DNA from: Owenia fusiformis
Lineage: Eukaryota; Annelida; Polychaeta; Sabellida; Oweniidae
Assembly: GCA_903813345.2 (NCBI GenBank)
Contig: CAIIXF020000006.1
Location: forward strand, 33,641,524-33,705,523
Length of the DNA stretch: 64,000 nucleotides
Reading direction: 5' to 3'
Numbering within the stretch: position 1 is the first letter of the stretch; each line of letters opens with the position of its first letter. The notes beneath the pieces were generated by a model that was not told the origin of the DNA, made no database searches, and saw nothing but the letters and a program-made list of their open reading frames with translations. Below, in pieces: positions 10,381 through 42,169 of the stretch. The position numbers and the translations under genes are program-made.

Positions 10381-13300
10381 GATATCAGTTAAAGGAATAT
10401 AATGTCCAAATATATTCTCTAAAGCTGTTGTTTAAACAACCCAGACAGGGGTTCATTAGCAGCAGGCAATCTGTTTTTTAGAGAATTTTCAACATTTCCA
10501 TGTTAAATTCATGATTTCCATTAATTTTGCTTGTTGTCTTCATTTATTTAGCTTGGTGTGAGAAATTCTAGTGAAAACTTGCCAGAGTAAAGTACTGATT
10601 TAGTTATTTTACTTACTGCCATATATATTTCTGGTTTTAAATACATGTAGTCACAAGATATAAAGAAGCCTACTGAAGGGTGCCATTTTGAATTCATGAT
10701 TGCGAAATGGATGTCACAAAAACCCTATTTAACACTAACAGATCTGGAGAAAAAATACATCAATACGTCTGGGGTCTTCAGATACATATCTAGATGCGTA
10801 TGTTTTCATAAGTATGACATCTGGTATTTTCTCATATACCTGTCAGCTGTTTGAGTTGAACATTGATGTTGGACAGATGGACAGACAAGCGTGCGATTAC
10901 AATAGTTCATTCATATAGGCTTAAAAGTAAGTTGTATAAGGTTACCTGAACAAAGAACATTTGGGTATAGCTTTCTTTAAATATACATTACTGTATAATT
11001 TTTTTGCAAATATACATTTTGAAAACAATCATGAGACAAATCATATATTACATTAAACCAATACCAGAATGAGTTTGATAAGCTCACTCCTGCAGAATAT
11101 TGACAGAAAGTAACAGATCATACTAAATATCACTCAACAATGAAAATTCAGATTTCACATAATAAATCTTGGAGTCTCCCTAAAGTGGCAAATTCATGAT
11201 ACAAATTCATTTAAGTGTGAAGTGTTCTATTCAACTTAATGCAGTTTTGCGTTTATATTTACAAATTATTGTACAAAAGGGAGAACATTTTTGGATTGAT
11301 GAGTAAGTCATGAATAATTATGTAATAATCACAATACTCAATGACTCCATTAATTTTTTTATAAGCAATTTTACAAAGCATTTCTTTCGACAAGTCACAG
11401 TTTTATAGACAGCAATTAAATCAAGACAAAGATACTTTGCTCGAAACGTACAATAGAAGACTATATAAACCCCTAATGTTATTTCCACATCATCGTTTTT
11501 TAATCATCTTTAACGTCATTAACAGAAATCAGGATCCGACACTCTCATTTATCGCATTGTCGTATTCCTTCGAGACAGTATTTTATTGACAGCATAAAAT
11601 CCCACAATGCATATAACTCGCAGGATAATTCTTAATTACCCTCTCTTAAAAACTAATTTTGTTTATTTCGCTTCATTTCTCAGTGATTTCTTATTCATAG
11701 AATATTAATTAATTGCCTGATTTTCTTGCATTTCTGTACAATTTGGAGAATTTAATTTCATTCTAGTATTTTACTCAGTCTCTCATGTTTTAATATATGG
11801 TTGTCATGGCAACAGCTTTAAACATTAGAAGAAGAGATATTGCTATAGTACTGCCATCCCATCCTGTTAAGATTCAACTCAGATTTACTTCTTTCATGGT
11901 TACTGAAAAACAGAAAACAAAAAATACAAAATTAATATATTACAGAAGACAAAAACATATGCATATAGAGCCTTTACACTGAGATAAAGAATGTCCATAA
12001 TGTTGTAAAAATGAAAATATTGTTTTATGCATTTAGCTTTCAACTCATCTAATAATCAAAATGTTCACATTGTCAAATCAAACATGTTCAGAAATTGAAG
12101 CGTTCACAGCGCAATATTTTCAAATATGCATGTAGAAAGAGTTCAAATTGTATGATACAAATCTTTACCCTTTTATAGCCTCACATTGAGGAACCCCTCA
12201 TATAGTAAGATTGGCCTCATATTCTTGTGGCTCTGCACAAGACTGGATTAGTCATCTTACTCAGTTATCTACTAATTTTTTACCCTAAGGAATTAGTAGC
12301 TTATAAATAACTAATGTTTCATTAGTTGTACTTTCTTAAATACAGACATGTAATTTCCAAGTTTAGCATTTTAATTCAGTTTTCTTATTCCCAGAATATA
12401 GTGAGCTAGGATTTCAGAATCTTTTAGTGTTGTGTCATTTATATTTTTACTGATTGCATAATCTTAAGTTCAGATTTTAAGGATAAAATGCTTTTCAAAG
12501 ATAGCTTTAAAATAATTTACAATTTCTAGCTCCTAATTCATTTAATACAAAGTCATCTTTCCGTATTCAATAATATTTAAATGTGTATTCAATAATATCA
12601 CTGATTCGTGTTGAGGTTAACTTACAATTCAATTGTGATCCAAAGGACCATGTATCTGGGTATTTTATGCATTTTAGTGCAGTGCATTTTATGGGTAGCA
12701 AATTATTCATCTTTAGCATACACTGACTTTAATGTTTGACAACCTTATATTTTCATATACTGTATTCATTTCCATTGGTACAATTTTCTTATTGTTTCAC
12801 CATTTGATAGAGTTCAATGGAAAGTAAAACAATAAACAATTTAAACTCATAAATATTTTACCAACTTTAATTAACTTATACTTATTAACTTATTTATCAT
12901 TTACATTTTTAAGTAATCGTTTCAGACCGTGACAGCTTAGCTGGTTTGCGATATACTCTGATATACTTTCTTGTTTCTATGGAAACAGAAATGGAATTAT
13001 GCCTGGAAGGTCAAAGAAATATTAAAATCTATTAGTTTTAACAATCAAACTTCACATTGACTTGTAGAATTAATCTTTTCAGATCAAAGATCAATGATTA
13101 GATGTTACATAAACAATCAAACTTAAGATTTAGAGTAGGTCATACTCAAGGATTCGACCCTGGATCTAATATACTGGGATCAAAATCAGATAAGGGATCA
13201 AATTTTGAATCTAATAGTAGGATCAAAGCTCAGATTGAATCAAATGCTACTACAATGTACTTTTCCAGGTTTCCAGGAAAATCCCTCCTATATCACCATG

Positions 13301-14207
13301 AGAGCTTTTGAGTGGACTCTATGATCATCAACAAACATTATGCAATGTTTGGGAATGTTTATTATGCCATACATCCCAAAACAAACTAATTACTAGGATT
13401 TTAAGACAATGACACCTATCCCATGAATAAATGCCAATAATTTCCTGTTTTAAAAGTCGGAGAGACGTGAAGAGACAGAAATTAAAAAAAAAAAAATAAA
13501 ACTGACTAAAACACCCATGCTGTAATTTACGTGAAAACACTAAAAGAAAGAGACGGTGTATACCTATTTTAGACAGTATTTCACTGAAATACACATGGGT
13601 AGAATGGAAAAAGCAAGCTGACAACAAACGAGCAATATTAACAGAAACAATTCACTAAGTTGAAATCCATAATAAAGTTTAGGTTACCATAGCAATCCAT
13701 CGTCAAGGTGTTAAAAGAGAACTCACTGACACTTTTTATCCGCAAATTGGTTTGATTGTATTTTCTTTTTCCTTATTTAGGAGTTCCCTTTATGTAATTA
13801 TCCAGTGAGGAGTGAAACATTGCAAATGTTAACATAGTTATACCTGAAAATTGCCCCCCAGGAGAAGCAATATATACTAACTGTTAAAGTAAACAAATGA
13901 ATCCTCCAGATAAAATGGCACTTTCATTATTATTCCATTGTTACTGCATTTCCTTATCAGGGTCCTTAAAATCATTAACACAATGAAATTCCCCAACATT
14001 TCCAGGCAAAAATTATTGGAATTTCAAATTTTTTCACCTTTGCATAGACTCCATGATTGAAAAATAAATACAATTCCTGAAAATCTTAAAACTGTAATAT
14101 ATTGCATTTATCTAATTTCAAACCTTTAAATCTTTAAAGGTAGAATTAATTTGGTAAAAAAAACTACTGTTTTGGAAAGAAACAAAAAAAAACTATTGCA
14201 AAGAAAC
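10381..14207. other. Gene-poor intergenic stretch
   Basis: About 3.8 kb of AT-rich DNA. Frames at 11797-11982, 13102-13311 and 13328-13627 are short, lack domains and have no splice partners. A weak GGATCAAA-type repetition occurs at about 13160-13250. Nothing else recognised. Confidence 0.5.
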
Positions 14208-14445
14208 GATGGAATAGAGCTTTCCAATAAACCTCCCACCTTTTGGTAAATCAAGGAAGCAATGATTTATCGACTTGATTGATGATGTCAAAGGTTGCAC
14301 TTCTTCAATATTAGTGATAATCAATGATCCTATTTTTGATTGGACAAATTGCAAACAACCAATGACATCATTAATCTAGTCGATAAATCAAAGCTTCTTT
14401 GATTTACCAAAAGATGACAGGGCTTATTGGAAAGGTCTTTTCCAT
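14208..14445. mobile_element. Palindromic MITE of about 240 bp
   Basis: GATGGAAxAGxxCTTTCCAATAA at the left and its complement at the right bound a hairpin. It also pairs ACCTTTTGGTAAATCAA with TTGATTTACCAAAAG, and GATTTATCGACT with AGTCGATAAATC. Confidence 0.75.
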
Positions 14446-14963
14446 CATTTCATTGGAATAGGATGCCTGTTTGTTAATTATTATGTAGGCCTATTATTTG
14501 AAATACTTTTGAGCAAATAATATAACAGGCTTTAAGAAGTGCGTTAGGTGATTGATATATAATGGCCAAGAGGCTAATTCAAATATTTAATGAAATCTGG
14601 CTTATCATATTGCTGAGTTTACCAAATACAAATAACCCCATGCCTTAGTTATAACACCATTGAGCTCGAAGTCTGGTTAGTACCTGTGTCACCTTTGAAA
14701 TATGGTTAGTACCTGTGTCACCTTTGAAATATAGTTTTAGCAACAAAAAAATCAATCCAATACACTTGGCCATAAGTTTAACATAAATTTAAATAATGAT
14801 TTCTAATACCTGAGTAAATTAAAATGTATGGCATGAAACATGTCTAAAACAAATGGGACTGGCTACAAGTACTAATATTAGCAGAAGTTTTAACATGATA
14901 GTCATGAAAGTCAGAATCCACATGAAGAGGTGTAAGAAAAGAGCGATGTAGTTTGGAAAAAAC
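14446..14963. other. 3' flank of the kinesin gene
   Basis: Downstream of the kinesin stop on the minus strand. I see no clear AATAAA signal close to the stop. A short direct repeat (GGTTAGTACCTGTGTCACCT) occurs twice near 14674-14725. Confidence 0.4.
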
Positions 14964-33735
<18,772 letters not shown>

Positions 33736-33788
33736 TGTTTCATTTGTAGATTCACTGCTATAATTGTTTTACAATTCTTAATCTTTCA

Positions 33789-34936
33789 TCTGAAATAAAA
33801 AAGCAAATTCTGATAGTAGTTAGTAATACATTAGCGCTTCAAAGATGATGAAATTTGATTGATGAAATAAATTAAATACAATTGTCTAAGGTCACAAGGT
33901 GACATATGTATCATGTACACCTCCAGAGTTTCATTATATTTCTACCAACATGGCAAACTATTGAAAATTATAAGAAAAACATGAAAACACTCTCAACATT
34001 TCACATAACAAAAAATGATTTTGAAAACAACCAGCAAAAAAATCACCCATGCTTATGCCTACGAGCATAAGCATGGGCTTTCACCAGAAGCCCATGATAC
34101 AAGTTATAAAACCTTTGAACTATTTAGAAGATCTTTGATATAATTATATTGTGTTCTGATTCTTTTCCCTTTCAGTCATCTCTATTTTAATGTGAAAATG
34201 ATCATCTTAATATCATGATTATTCAATATTTACTTACAGTGTACAAGATGATTTACTATTACATTATATATACCGGTATGTACTGTACATATACATGTAG
34301 TCATTCAAGCCTGGACATAGATGTCATTAATGAGCAAATACAGCTCAAACTGAAATACAGTTTAATTGGAATATAACTAATTAGATGTAACTACATGTAC
34401 TGTCATCTGCTTAGACTTGTGAACCAAAGTACCAAAATTAGCAAACATAATGAAATAGAATATTCTTCTGGATTCCACAAGGTTGTCATGAAAAAAGCTA
34501 AGTGGAAGTACATGTTAAGTTTCCATAAAAACTTTTTGTTGAAAGACCAAGGTATAATACATCAACTTGGGGGTATATTCTACAAATGGGGTAAATTAAC
34601 ACCTTGTTGTATATTTGGTTCTAATTACAATGTTTTTATCTTACACAGATGGATATCTGAAATCAAACACGACAGGAAATGAATTTCTTATTTTAAACAA
34701 GTGTCAAACCTAAAAAGGTAAGCGATCCATGGAACACATAGATACAACAATTATTTTAGGTAGGCTTTTGTGATTCACCCTCAGAAAGATTTTGATCTTG
34801 ATGGTAAAGTGGGAGACCCATCAAAAGTTGTCACAATGAGCTAACTTCTAAGTTTCGTGTCTCAAACTCTCCCAAGCGGTAGAAAATAATTTATTCACTT
34901 TAAGTAGCACAATAAATGAATCCAAAGCTTCATACC
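33789..34936 (-). other. Kinesin 5' UTR intron
   Basis: On the minus strand the sequence before the kinesin start has a good acceptor (TTTATTTCAG|ATG, exon base 33789). A matching donor, TTTGCAG|GTATGA, ends a putative non-coding exon at 34936. The exon pair would place the transcription start close to 35.0 kb. This is inferred from splice signals only. The frame at 34395-34682 in this intron is not supported as a gene. Confidence 0.5.
34046..34093. other. Overlapping perfect hairpins
   Basis: CCCATGCTTATGC (34046-34058) pairs with GCATAAGCATGGG (34065-34077) around a 6-base loop. The 3' arm also pairs forward: CATGGGCTT pairs with AAGCCCATG around TCACCAG. The two stems share CATGGG, so they are mutually exclusive. 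Position: inside the inferred kinesin 5' UTR intron. Confidence 0.75.
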
Positions 34937-34989
34937 TGCAAATGATGGATAAATTCCTACCAAATCGAATGAATGTTTTCATGAATCGC

Positions 34990-35135
34990 CATGTTTGTGA
35001 TCCAAGGAGGGTTGACTCCCAAAATGCAACATCAGTTCACCTTATTTACTCGTGACAGGTTTCAAAACGGCGGAACAGCATTTTGAAAGCTGGCACGTGT
35101 CATGTTGCATTCTGGGAGCCAATCCTCCTTGCGGC
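34990..35135 (-). promoter_or_regulatory. Putative kinesin promoter with inverted TCCCAxAATGCAACAT motifs
   Basis: Two inverted copies of a CCxAGGAGGxTTGxCTCCCA-type block, each continuing into AATGCAACAT (35001-35031 and 35103-35134). The TCCCAGAATGC core resembles the vertebrate ZNF143/Staf site. A CCAAT box (GCCAATCC) overlaps the right copy. Between them lie TTTGAA/TTCAAA and AACGG, which resemble the CHR and Myb sites of mitotic genes. It sits just upstream of the inferred first exon. It could instead be a small MITE. Confidence 0.4.
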
Positions 35136-35544
35136 GTAATCAAGCTCCAAAATCACCTTAACATTTGAAGAGTCGGCATCACATGTGAATATCCACTTCA
35201 AATTTTTGAGTTCCTATTTGTCATTATGGGCAAAAATTCCACAATATTTGGACTTACTAGGACGTGGAAAATAGAGCGTTGAAAACACTGAGGTAAGAAT
35301 CTAATATTATCATTATGTGCGACAGCATGTATTTTTCATAGCTATTAGTAATTCTTTATGTTCCCCACTGTAGAACATTTATTCATTTGAGGCCAAGATT
35401 ACAATTTGGGTTAAAAGACATCATTATCCTTCTTCTTCTATTACATTTCACATATTTACTAAGGCTTAAATGCACATACACAGACAGCAGTGATTGACAC
35501 TGTAGAGTCAGTGAGTAAGAGACTGAATGACACTCAGGCCAACT
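35136..35544. other. Intergenic, nothing recognised
   Basis: Upstream flank of the putative kinesin promoter. No gene or repeat recognised. The frame at 35383-35577 is not supported. Confidence 0.5.
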
Positions 35545-37266
35545 GATCCGAGGGTTTGTAGAAAAAAACAGGTACATGGTAGTAAATCCTCCATGCTGGG
35601 TTAAAACTTGGTACTCGGTACCCGGTCGAAAAAACCGGGTACCCCAAAAACGAAAATACCAATATATAACACCATTAGAAAACGTGTAAGATTTGTTTTG
35701 AATTTACAAAAACGTATGTAACTTCCTTCAAAATTGAGCTAGAAGCTTTAAATAAAAAGCATTTTAAGGCTCTTTTCTTCCTCTATCATTATGGTCATAT
35801 TTTCATTGGTTATGGGGGAGGGGTGCGATCGCCCCATCGCACCCCCTCCTGGCTACGCCTATGACATTGTAAGACGATTTGAAAAACATGACAAATCAAT
35901 CTTACTCTATTTTCAATAGTTCGTATGTGGATTGTTTTGTTTATGATTTAAATCTGTAAATAACTATCGTTACTTTAGCAGAGAGGTGACGTGTGTTAAT
36001 TTAAACGATGCAACGTATAAGATTTTGATTATTAATCATAATATAAGTTACAGTATCCCAATTTTCGACGAAACGTCCACTGAAGTGTAAATTTAGTCTA
36101 TATACATTAGACTGAATTTCCTAAGAATTCAGTCTATTGATCATTATGTCCCTCCTGTGGGAAAAAACAGAAAATTTCCTGCACACAATTATCAATTTTA
36201 GGAAACTTCACTCCCCAAAAATAAGCATTATAACAATTCAATTAAGTAGTAAGGTACAATTAAATGCTATAAAAAGTAACACAGCATATTGTCAAATGGA
36301 AATAAAGCTAGGAGAAGTAACAAATATGCAAATTAATTTACCCAGTCGGCCATTTTGAATGGCACTTCCTACGTAAACAAATAATTTCCAATCCCAAATT
36401 TTAACATATAAGGGCTATAGTCTAAATATTTTCATTCCAAATGAAAAAATTTCAGACTGGAGGATATAGTCTAGAGTCCATTTCACTGGTTCATTTCGTC
36501 AGTAGAACGGCAAAAATAAGAAATTGGGAGACCATTGTGCAATAATATATGGAAAAGTATATTCATAATGTACATGAATGACATTTGTATATCTTGGATT
36601 GCTTCTAGTTTGGCTTATAAAGTGTGTGGCCTCTTATATTTGGATGTTTCTCTGCCATGTTATTTTCAATAAGATTAACATGGCTGAAATTCTTCAAATT
36701 ACAAGACGGCACAGGCTTATTGCACAAAAAACTAAAAAATCTGAAATATACAAATGTCATTCATGTAATGGCTCCAACAAAATGGCTCCAAGAAAAATGG
36801 CGATGTTCGAAAACTGGACGAAATGTCGTTAACGTCTGACATTAGTAACTGGCTGTAAATTCTAAGTTAGCGATCCAGAAGATGTGAACTAATACACTGA
36901 TCACTTTATGTGTGTTTTGGAATTTTAGGTGAGGTAATAAGACTAAAACTCGCAATTCAAATTGTGATGTGGAAAAATGGCGGACATATGATTTCAAATT
37001 TTATGATTACGACATGACCATTTGTTCATGCAGGAATATATCTGTACTGGAAGGCCACAATACAGTGGCCTTAGAAGAAGGTAAAAGCTTACATACATTT
37101 TTGTAATTTCAAAACAAATCTTGCACGTTTTCTAATGATATTTATGTTATATATTCGTATTTTTCGTTTTTTGGGTACCCGGTTTTTTCGACCGGGTACC
37201 AAGTTTGAACCCAGCATGGAGGATTTACTAACCGGTACCCGGTTTTTTCTACAAACCCCCGATCCG
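35545..37266. mobile_element. 1.7-kb TIR element with GGTACCCGGT palindromes
   Basis: The left arm (35545-35720) and right arm (37090-37266) are inverted copies. Shared phrases include GGGTTTGTAGAAAAAA, GTAAATCCTCCATGCTGGGT, ACCCGGTCGAAAAAACCGGG and GAAAACGTGxAAGATTTGTTTTGAA. ACCCGGTCGAAAAAACCGGGT is itself a small hairpin. The interior holds another hairpin, GGGGTGCGAT/ATCGCACCCC, near 35820. Frames at 36137-36358 and 36578-36832 do not resemble transposase. Non-autonomous. Confidence 0.85.
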
Positions 37267-38503
37267 GGGTCCGAGATAAAATATATTATAAAAGTCTATT
37301 TCTCAATTGATATCGAAAATTCAGAATTCATTGAATAGTCTAAGAGCTAAAGTAAACCGATATGCATATACTTACATCATCTGATCGAACATATGATGGG
37401 CGATTACACTATAATTCATCAAATAGTGTGGAGAAAATTATATTTTTCAAGTTTAAAATTTTTAAAAACCAACTGAATGTGAAAAGAAATTTCATTGGTT
37501 GACATATGTTACAAGCCTTTTGATTGGTCGAATATTTACTAACTCTTTAAATTGGAGGAGTAAAACACGTCATCGAAAAAATGGCGAGTAATTGGCGAAA
37601 TGGAAGAGGTATTAAATTGCGTTTTATCGGGTATCAATGGCTTAGATAACTTAAGGTGCTAGGCGGAATACGGAAAGATATATGGGTTATCAAATTATAA
37701 ACTTTGTTTAGAATTCAATGCTGTATTGATACCGGCGCACTAGACTAAATCTGAAGCAGATTTTTTATGTCAACAAAAATTATTTACAATGACTCGATCA
37801 CACTTTTCTGAGTCGCATTAATGCACCTATGAGTTTATAAGCTGCAGAATAACATATAAAAAGTTTTTATGTTTCTCTAGTCGACCTGTATTGGAATGGA
37901 TGCCTTGCCTATTATGTAATTATACTGACTTGACTTGTTGACCCAGAAGCTAACAGGTTTGGGGGGGGGGGCATAGGAGACAGGTTATCTGAAAAAGAAT
38001 AAAGATATCATATATATTTTCTCAAAAGAAGGGGGGAGGGGCACACTTCCAAGTCAGAAAAAACAAATTTCTGGGCACCTCAAATCAAAAATTGGGCCCA
38101 TTCTTTTTATAAATTGACCAGAATTAAAAAATAAGACCTACCGGTTGATGATCGTTGAATGGACCCCTGCACAAATTGTTGCACCTTTAAAATGTCAGAC
38201 ATTAACAACGTTTTTATCCAGCTTTTGTCCTTGTTGCCGGACATCCACCATTTTTCTTGGAGCTGTTGATTTAATTTTAGACGAAAGTATGCAATAACTC
38301 ACAAAGGACAGTGTTCGTTTCAATTCTAATTGATGAAATATTCTCTTAGTACGATTTTTAAAATAACATTCAAATTTATTTTACACCAGGACAAATGTTT
38401 GAATTACTGCCCGGCCGGTGGTCCATATACCATGTCTTCTAGCCAAGTATTGGGTAGAGACTCGAGTAATTCTATTTCTGCACACTGTGTTCACCTGTAC
38501 CTA
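37267..38503. other. Intergenic, nothing recognised
   Basis: No supported gene. Contains a G10 run near 37961 and a G-rich patch near 38031. Confidence 0.5.
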
Positions 38504-38643
38504 ATACTGTACTTCTACTTTAAACATATGGTGGCTACCGTACTTAATTTTGCGAACTTGCAATATAACAACGTACCAATTTACAATTTGCCGGATCCAC
38601 CAAATTAAAACAGCCACCAAATTAAGTAGAAGTACTGCAGTAA
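38504..38643. mobile_element. Small MITE of about 140 bp
   Basis: TACTGTACTTCTACTT at the left and AAGTAGAAGTACTGCAGTA at the right are near-inverted. AATTTGGTGGC-type subterminal motifs recall the MITE inside the mariner (21765-22253). Confidence 0.5.
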
Positions 38644-39095
38644 CATCCTCCGATCACAGGGCTTCAAAATCCAGAACATATTCTTTCTTTTTTCCCCCTG
38701 CGATAAGCAGTTATCATTTCCCCGATTAGGAACTCGCAATCTGATTGGCTGTCGCAACACTGCGACAGAAATCATGCATAAGTCATTGCGCATAATTAGA
38801 TCACGTGATTCAGTTAAATCGGGCGTGTCCAAATTGGTTATAGCAGGGGGAAGAGGGAGGTACGGATTCTGGACACCTGCTTAGGAGGATGTGCAGTAAT
38901 TGATCATACAACTCCATAGAAATACTTTCTGCTCTACAAGTTAAAACATAACATTTGACTTAATTGCAGGTTAATGTGTATCTGAAGTAGTACTAACCCA
39001 TCCAATCTGTAGCCTTGTAGTATCTATAGGAAAAAGTAGCAATCACATATAACAACCTCAAGCAATCAACCTGGTCTACTGTCTATCTGAAGACA

Positions 39096-40996
39096 ATGGC
39101 ATCAATCTCAGAAAAAGGTACTCTAATCTTTTAAATGTAAACTTGCATTTGGAAATTTAAGCATCATGTTAGATTAGGGGTTTTCTTTTTGATGAATCAT
39201 AGATTGCTATTATCTTCAGATAATCATGACTGGTCATTAAATTAATTTTCATCTAAGTATCCTTTATATCCCTTAGTTTCTATGATAATCAATTTATAAG
39301 ATGTCTGAAATAAAAATTCATTTTGTAAATGTTATATTTTTGCAGATTTTCACTGAGTTATCCAATTGTTAATGGTTAAATGCTACTTGAGTCAAAAACG
39401 ATCATTTGGAAAGTTACCGGTAGATTTGAATCATTTTAACTATGGAATAAGAAGAATATCCTATGATTTCCTCATGATATGATTTTTATCCACTCATGGG
39501 TCATGATATCTGCACTTTTTTATTCATGCAGATATCATATGATATCCATTTGTAGATAAAATCATAATATCATTCATAAATCATATATTCCCTATTTGAA
39601 AATTAAACAAGTATTTTTTCTTACCAGGGTCAATGGAGGACCATTTGGTGGATGAAAATCAGCGAATGAGTGAAAATTTGGCCCAGAAGGTTAATAGACT
39701 AAAAGGGGTAAGTTATTATTCTTTATCTTTTCTTCCCTCACATATAGAGTGGAGAGGTCTATGTAAGTGGAATGCCTTTGGTCCATCCAAAAAGTGCTCC
39801 ACTTGGGCAGTGATTTTTCTGTTATGTTAGATAGTTATTGATGTGTCATGCTCAAAATCATCAAATGTTGTATAATGTAAGTTGTCTCCCACATCTCATG
39901 TACATATATTTTAAAACTTAACAAATTGAAAAGAAATGGGATAATGACAAACTGTGGGCTAGTAATTATTATGTGTCATGTACCACAGGCTGCCACAGAA
40001 ACAATTGATACATGGATTCTGTATTAGTGAAAAGGTTTGCATTTATACTCTTACACCACCCTGTTTGGGTGATATATTGATAATGTTTTAATTTTAAATT
40101 GTAGATTGCATTTGATATGGAATCAGAAACAAAAGATCAGAACAGATTTATAGATGGTGTGGTATGTATATCTTTATCATAATTTTTCTGAAATTGGTAG
40201 CATTTCAAGTTGTATTAATTTGAGAAAAAAGTATAATACAACATGGAGGGTTTGCTTAGCTCACAATGCCAATTAAAAAAGTTTTTTTCAACTAGTAGAA
40301 TGATTTGAAGATAGGGAGTACATTTTTATATTTTTTTTGACATATAATTGTTATATGAAAATGCTTTGTGAAACTGAATTCACTATTTTACTACAAACCT
40401 TGAAAAGATTGTGTCATTTAAAAGATGTCAGCACATGATGCTTTTGAGGTGATCACATTGGCCTTTCCATTCATTTTGACTCCCTATGGTCAAATGTGTA
40501 GTCAGTGTGTGCAAACGTATAAAATCCACACATATTGTCGAATAAACAATCAAGATGCATTCTCAAACTTCAATTGTTTTCTGTAAATGTATTGACCTAT
40601 ATAGTGAAGCTTGAATGGGCAGTTAAGAACAACTTCCTGACATACTGACACATTCATACAGTCTTAACACATTGGCTCATAAAGAGGTCATTCTTTTTTA
40701 ATTTAAATGGGCCAAGTTTTCTTTGACAAAACATAATCTATCATCAAAAAATAAATCTGATTTCATCTTGTAAATAATTTGATTTATTTTGTAATATTTC
40801 ACTGGATTCCATTGTCTTCTTCCAGGATGATGACTTTAACAGTACAACCGGACTACTTTCTGGGAGTTTTGGCCGCATCACACACATGGTACAGTCGGGA
40901 AAAGGCAACAGGAAAATGCAGTGTTATATTATTCTAGGACTAGTCGGACTATTTTTCATCGCATATTTTCTGATCTCGCGTGTAAGAACTGGATAA
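39096..40996 (+). CDS. BET1L: BET1L (GS15) Golgi Qc-SNARE, four exons
   Basis: Tail-anchored Qc-SNARE for vesicle fusion at the Golgi (retrograde transport within and to the Golgi). Exons 39096-39117, 39628-39707, 40105-40161, 40826-40996; phases agree and give 109 residues, against about 111 in human. Order: short N-terminus; SNARE helix from DENQRMSENLAQKVNRLKG through FDMESETKDQNRFIDGVDDDF to GLLSGSFGRITHMVQSGKGN; then a membrane anchor (YIILGLVGLFFIAYFLI) ending RVRTG. DxDF after the central DQNRFIDG and the Arg-rich end match BET1L rather than BET1. Start chosen at the ATG of the small first exon, MASISEK. A possible AATAAA lies at 41750-41755. Confidence 0.93.
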
Positions 40997-42169
40997 TTAT
41001 TCCATTTTCCAAGCCATGGTCTTAAAAGGGTAATATGTCAAATGAATGTTTTGTTTGTTCATTGAAATCATCGCAGAATTGCATCTTACCACAGTCATTA
41101 GGGTTTGCCATCTGATGAATTATAAAATTGTTTTGTATATTCATGAAAGTATTGTTTCGAATTTGACATATTGCCTCTTTAAACCCCAGAAAAAAACAAA
41201 ATATATTTTCATATTTTTCTGGTGTGGGAAATTAATGTTCAAATGTGAACAGTGTATTACTATTACCACCATTGTCTTACAGTATAAAGGATCTGAAATG
41301 GACAAATCAGAGTATTTTTACATACTCTGTCAGAAGAAAATGTCATTCAAGACAAGTGGCGTAGCTAAAATCAACTGGACAGACCTCATTTTTCTCCATT
41401 GATATGTCCCAAGTTCAAAGGTCATAAGCATTGGCATTAATACGGATGTGGAAAAGTATGGCGGGTAATCACCTAAGCATTTTCCAAACAAGCTACCGGT
41501 ATGTAAAGAAATTGGGAAAATCAACATCGACGATGTAGTCAATGTCAAGTGCAATGTCACAATTGAAGTACCTAAGGGGTCGCAATTGGTAAAACGAACA
41601 TTGCCTTAATGATTTTATAGGGTTTGCTGTATCTTTATCTGATACTTGGCTAAATAGCCTGACATGTCACTTTTTATATTGATTATTCTCAATATACTGT
41701 GGCAATCTCTTCTCCCTGCTTCATGAATTAAAGCCAAGTTAGATGAAATAATAAAATATATGAAGAGCCTTGTAGCAAAGCTAAGTAAATAGATTAATAA
41801 TGGTATTGTAAATAGTTTTATTGCCATACAATGAATGTATTGTTTTACAACCATTAAACAGAATCTATTTATTAAACAAAATGTAAATATGTAATGATGG
41901 AAGTGTAAATAAATGGGAATAAAGTGGAGAGATGTGTTTTTAATTGTGTTAATAACATAAAATGTGATGGCTTTCCTATTCTTGATCTTGGTAAAATGTT
42001 TTTTTGTATATTCATGGAAAGTGAAAAATGTACTTTTAACATGGCTAATTGAGGTTTGAATGTCGTCTCACTTTGATGAAAGTCTGTTTCAATTAATATA
42101 TCACATTTAACCATGTTCAGTGACCTGTAATATACTAGTACATTCCTTTATTTCTCAAGCAAACCAATA
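40997..42169. other. BET1L 3' flank
   Basis: Probable 3' UTR then intergenic DNA. AATAAA occurs at 41750-41755 and 41918-41923. The frames at 41046-41402 and 41330-41560 have no recognisable domains or splice partners. Confidence 0.4.

Noticed and set aside
36578-36839. 84- and 71-codon frames inside the 35545-37266 element
   Set aside because: Two overlapping frames, neither like a transposase. They contain the AAATGGC-type motifs common in local non-coding repeats.
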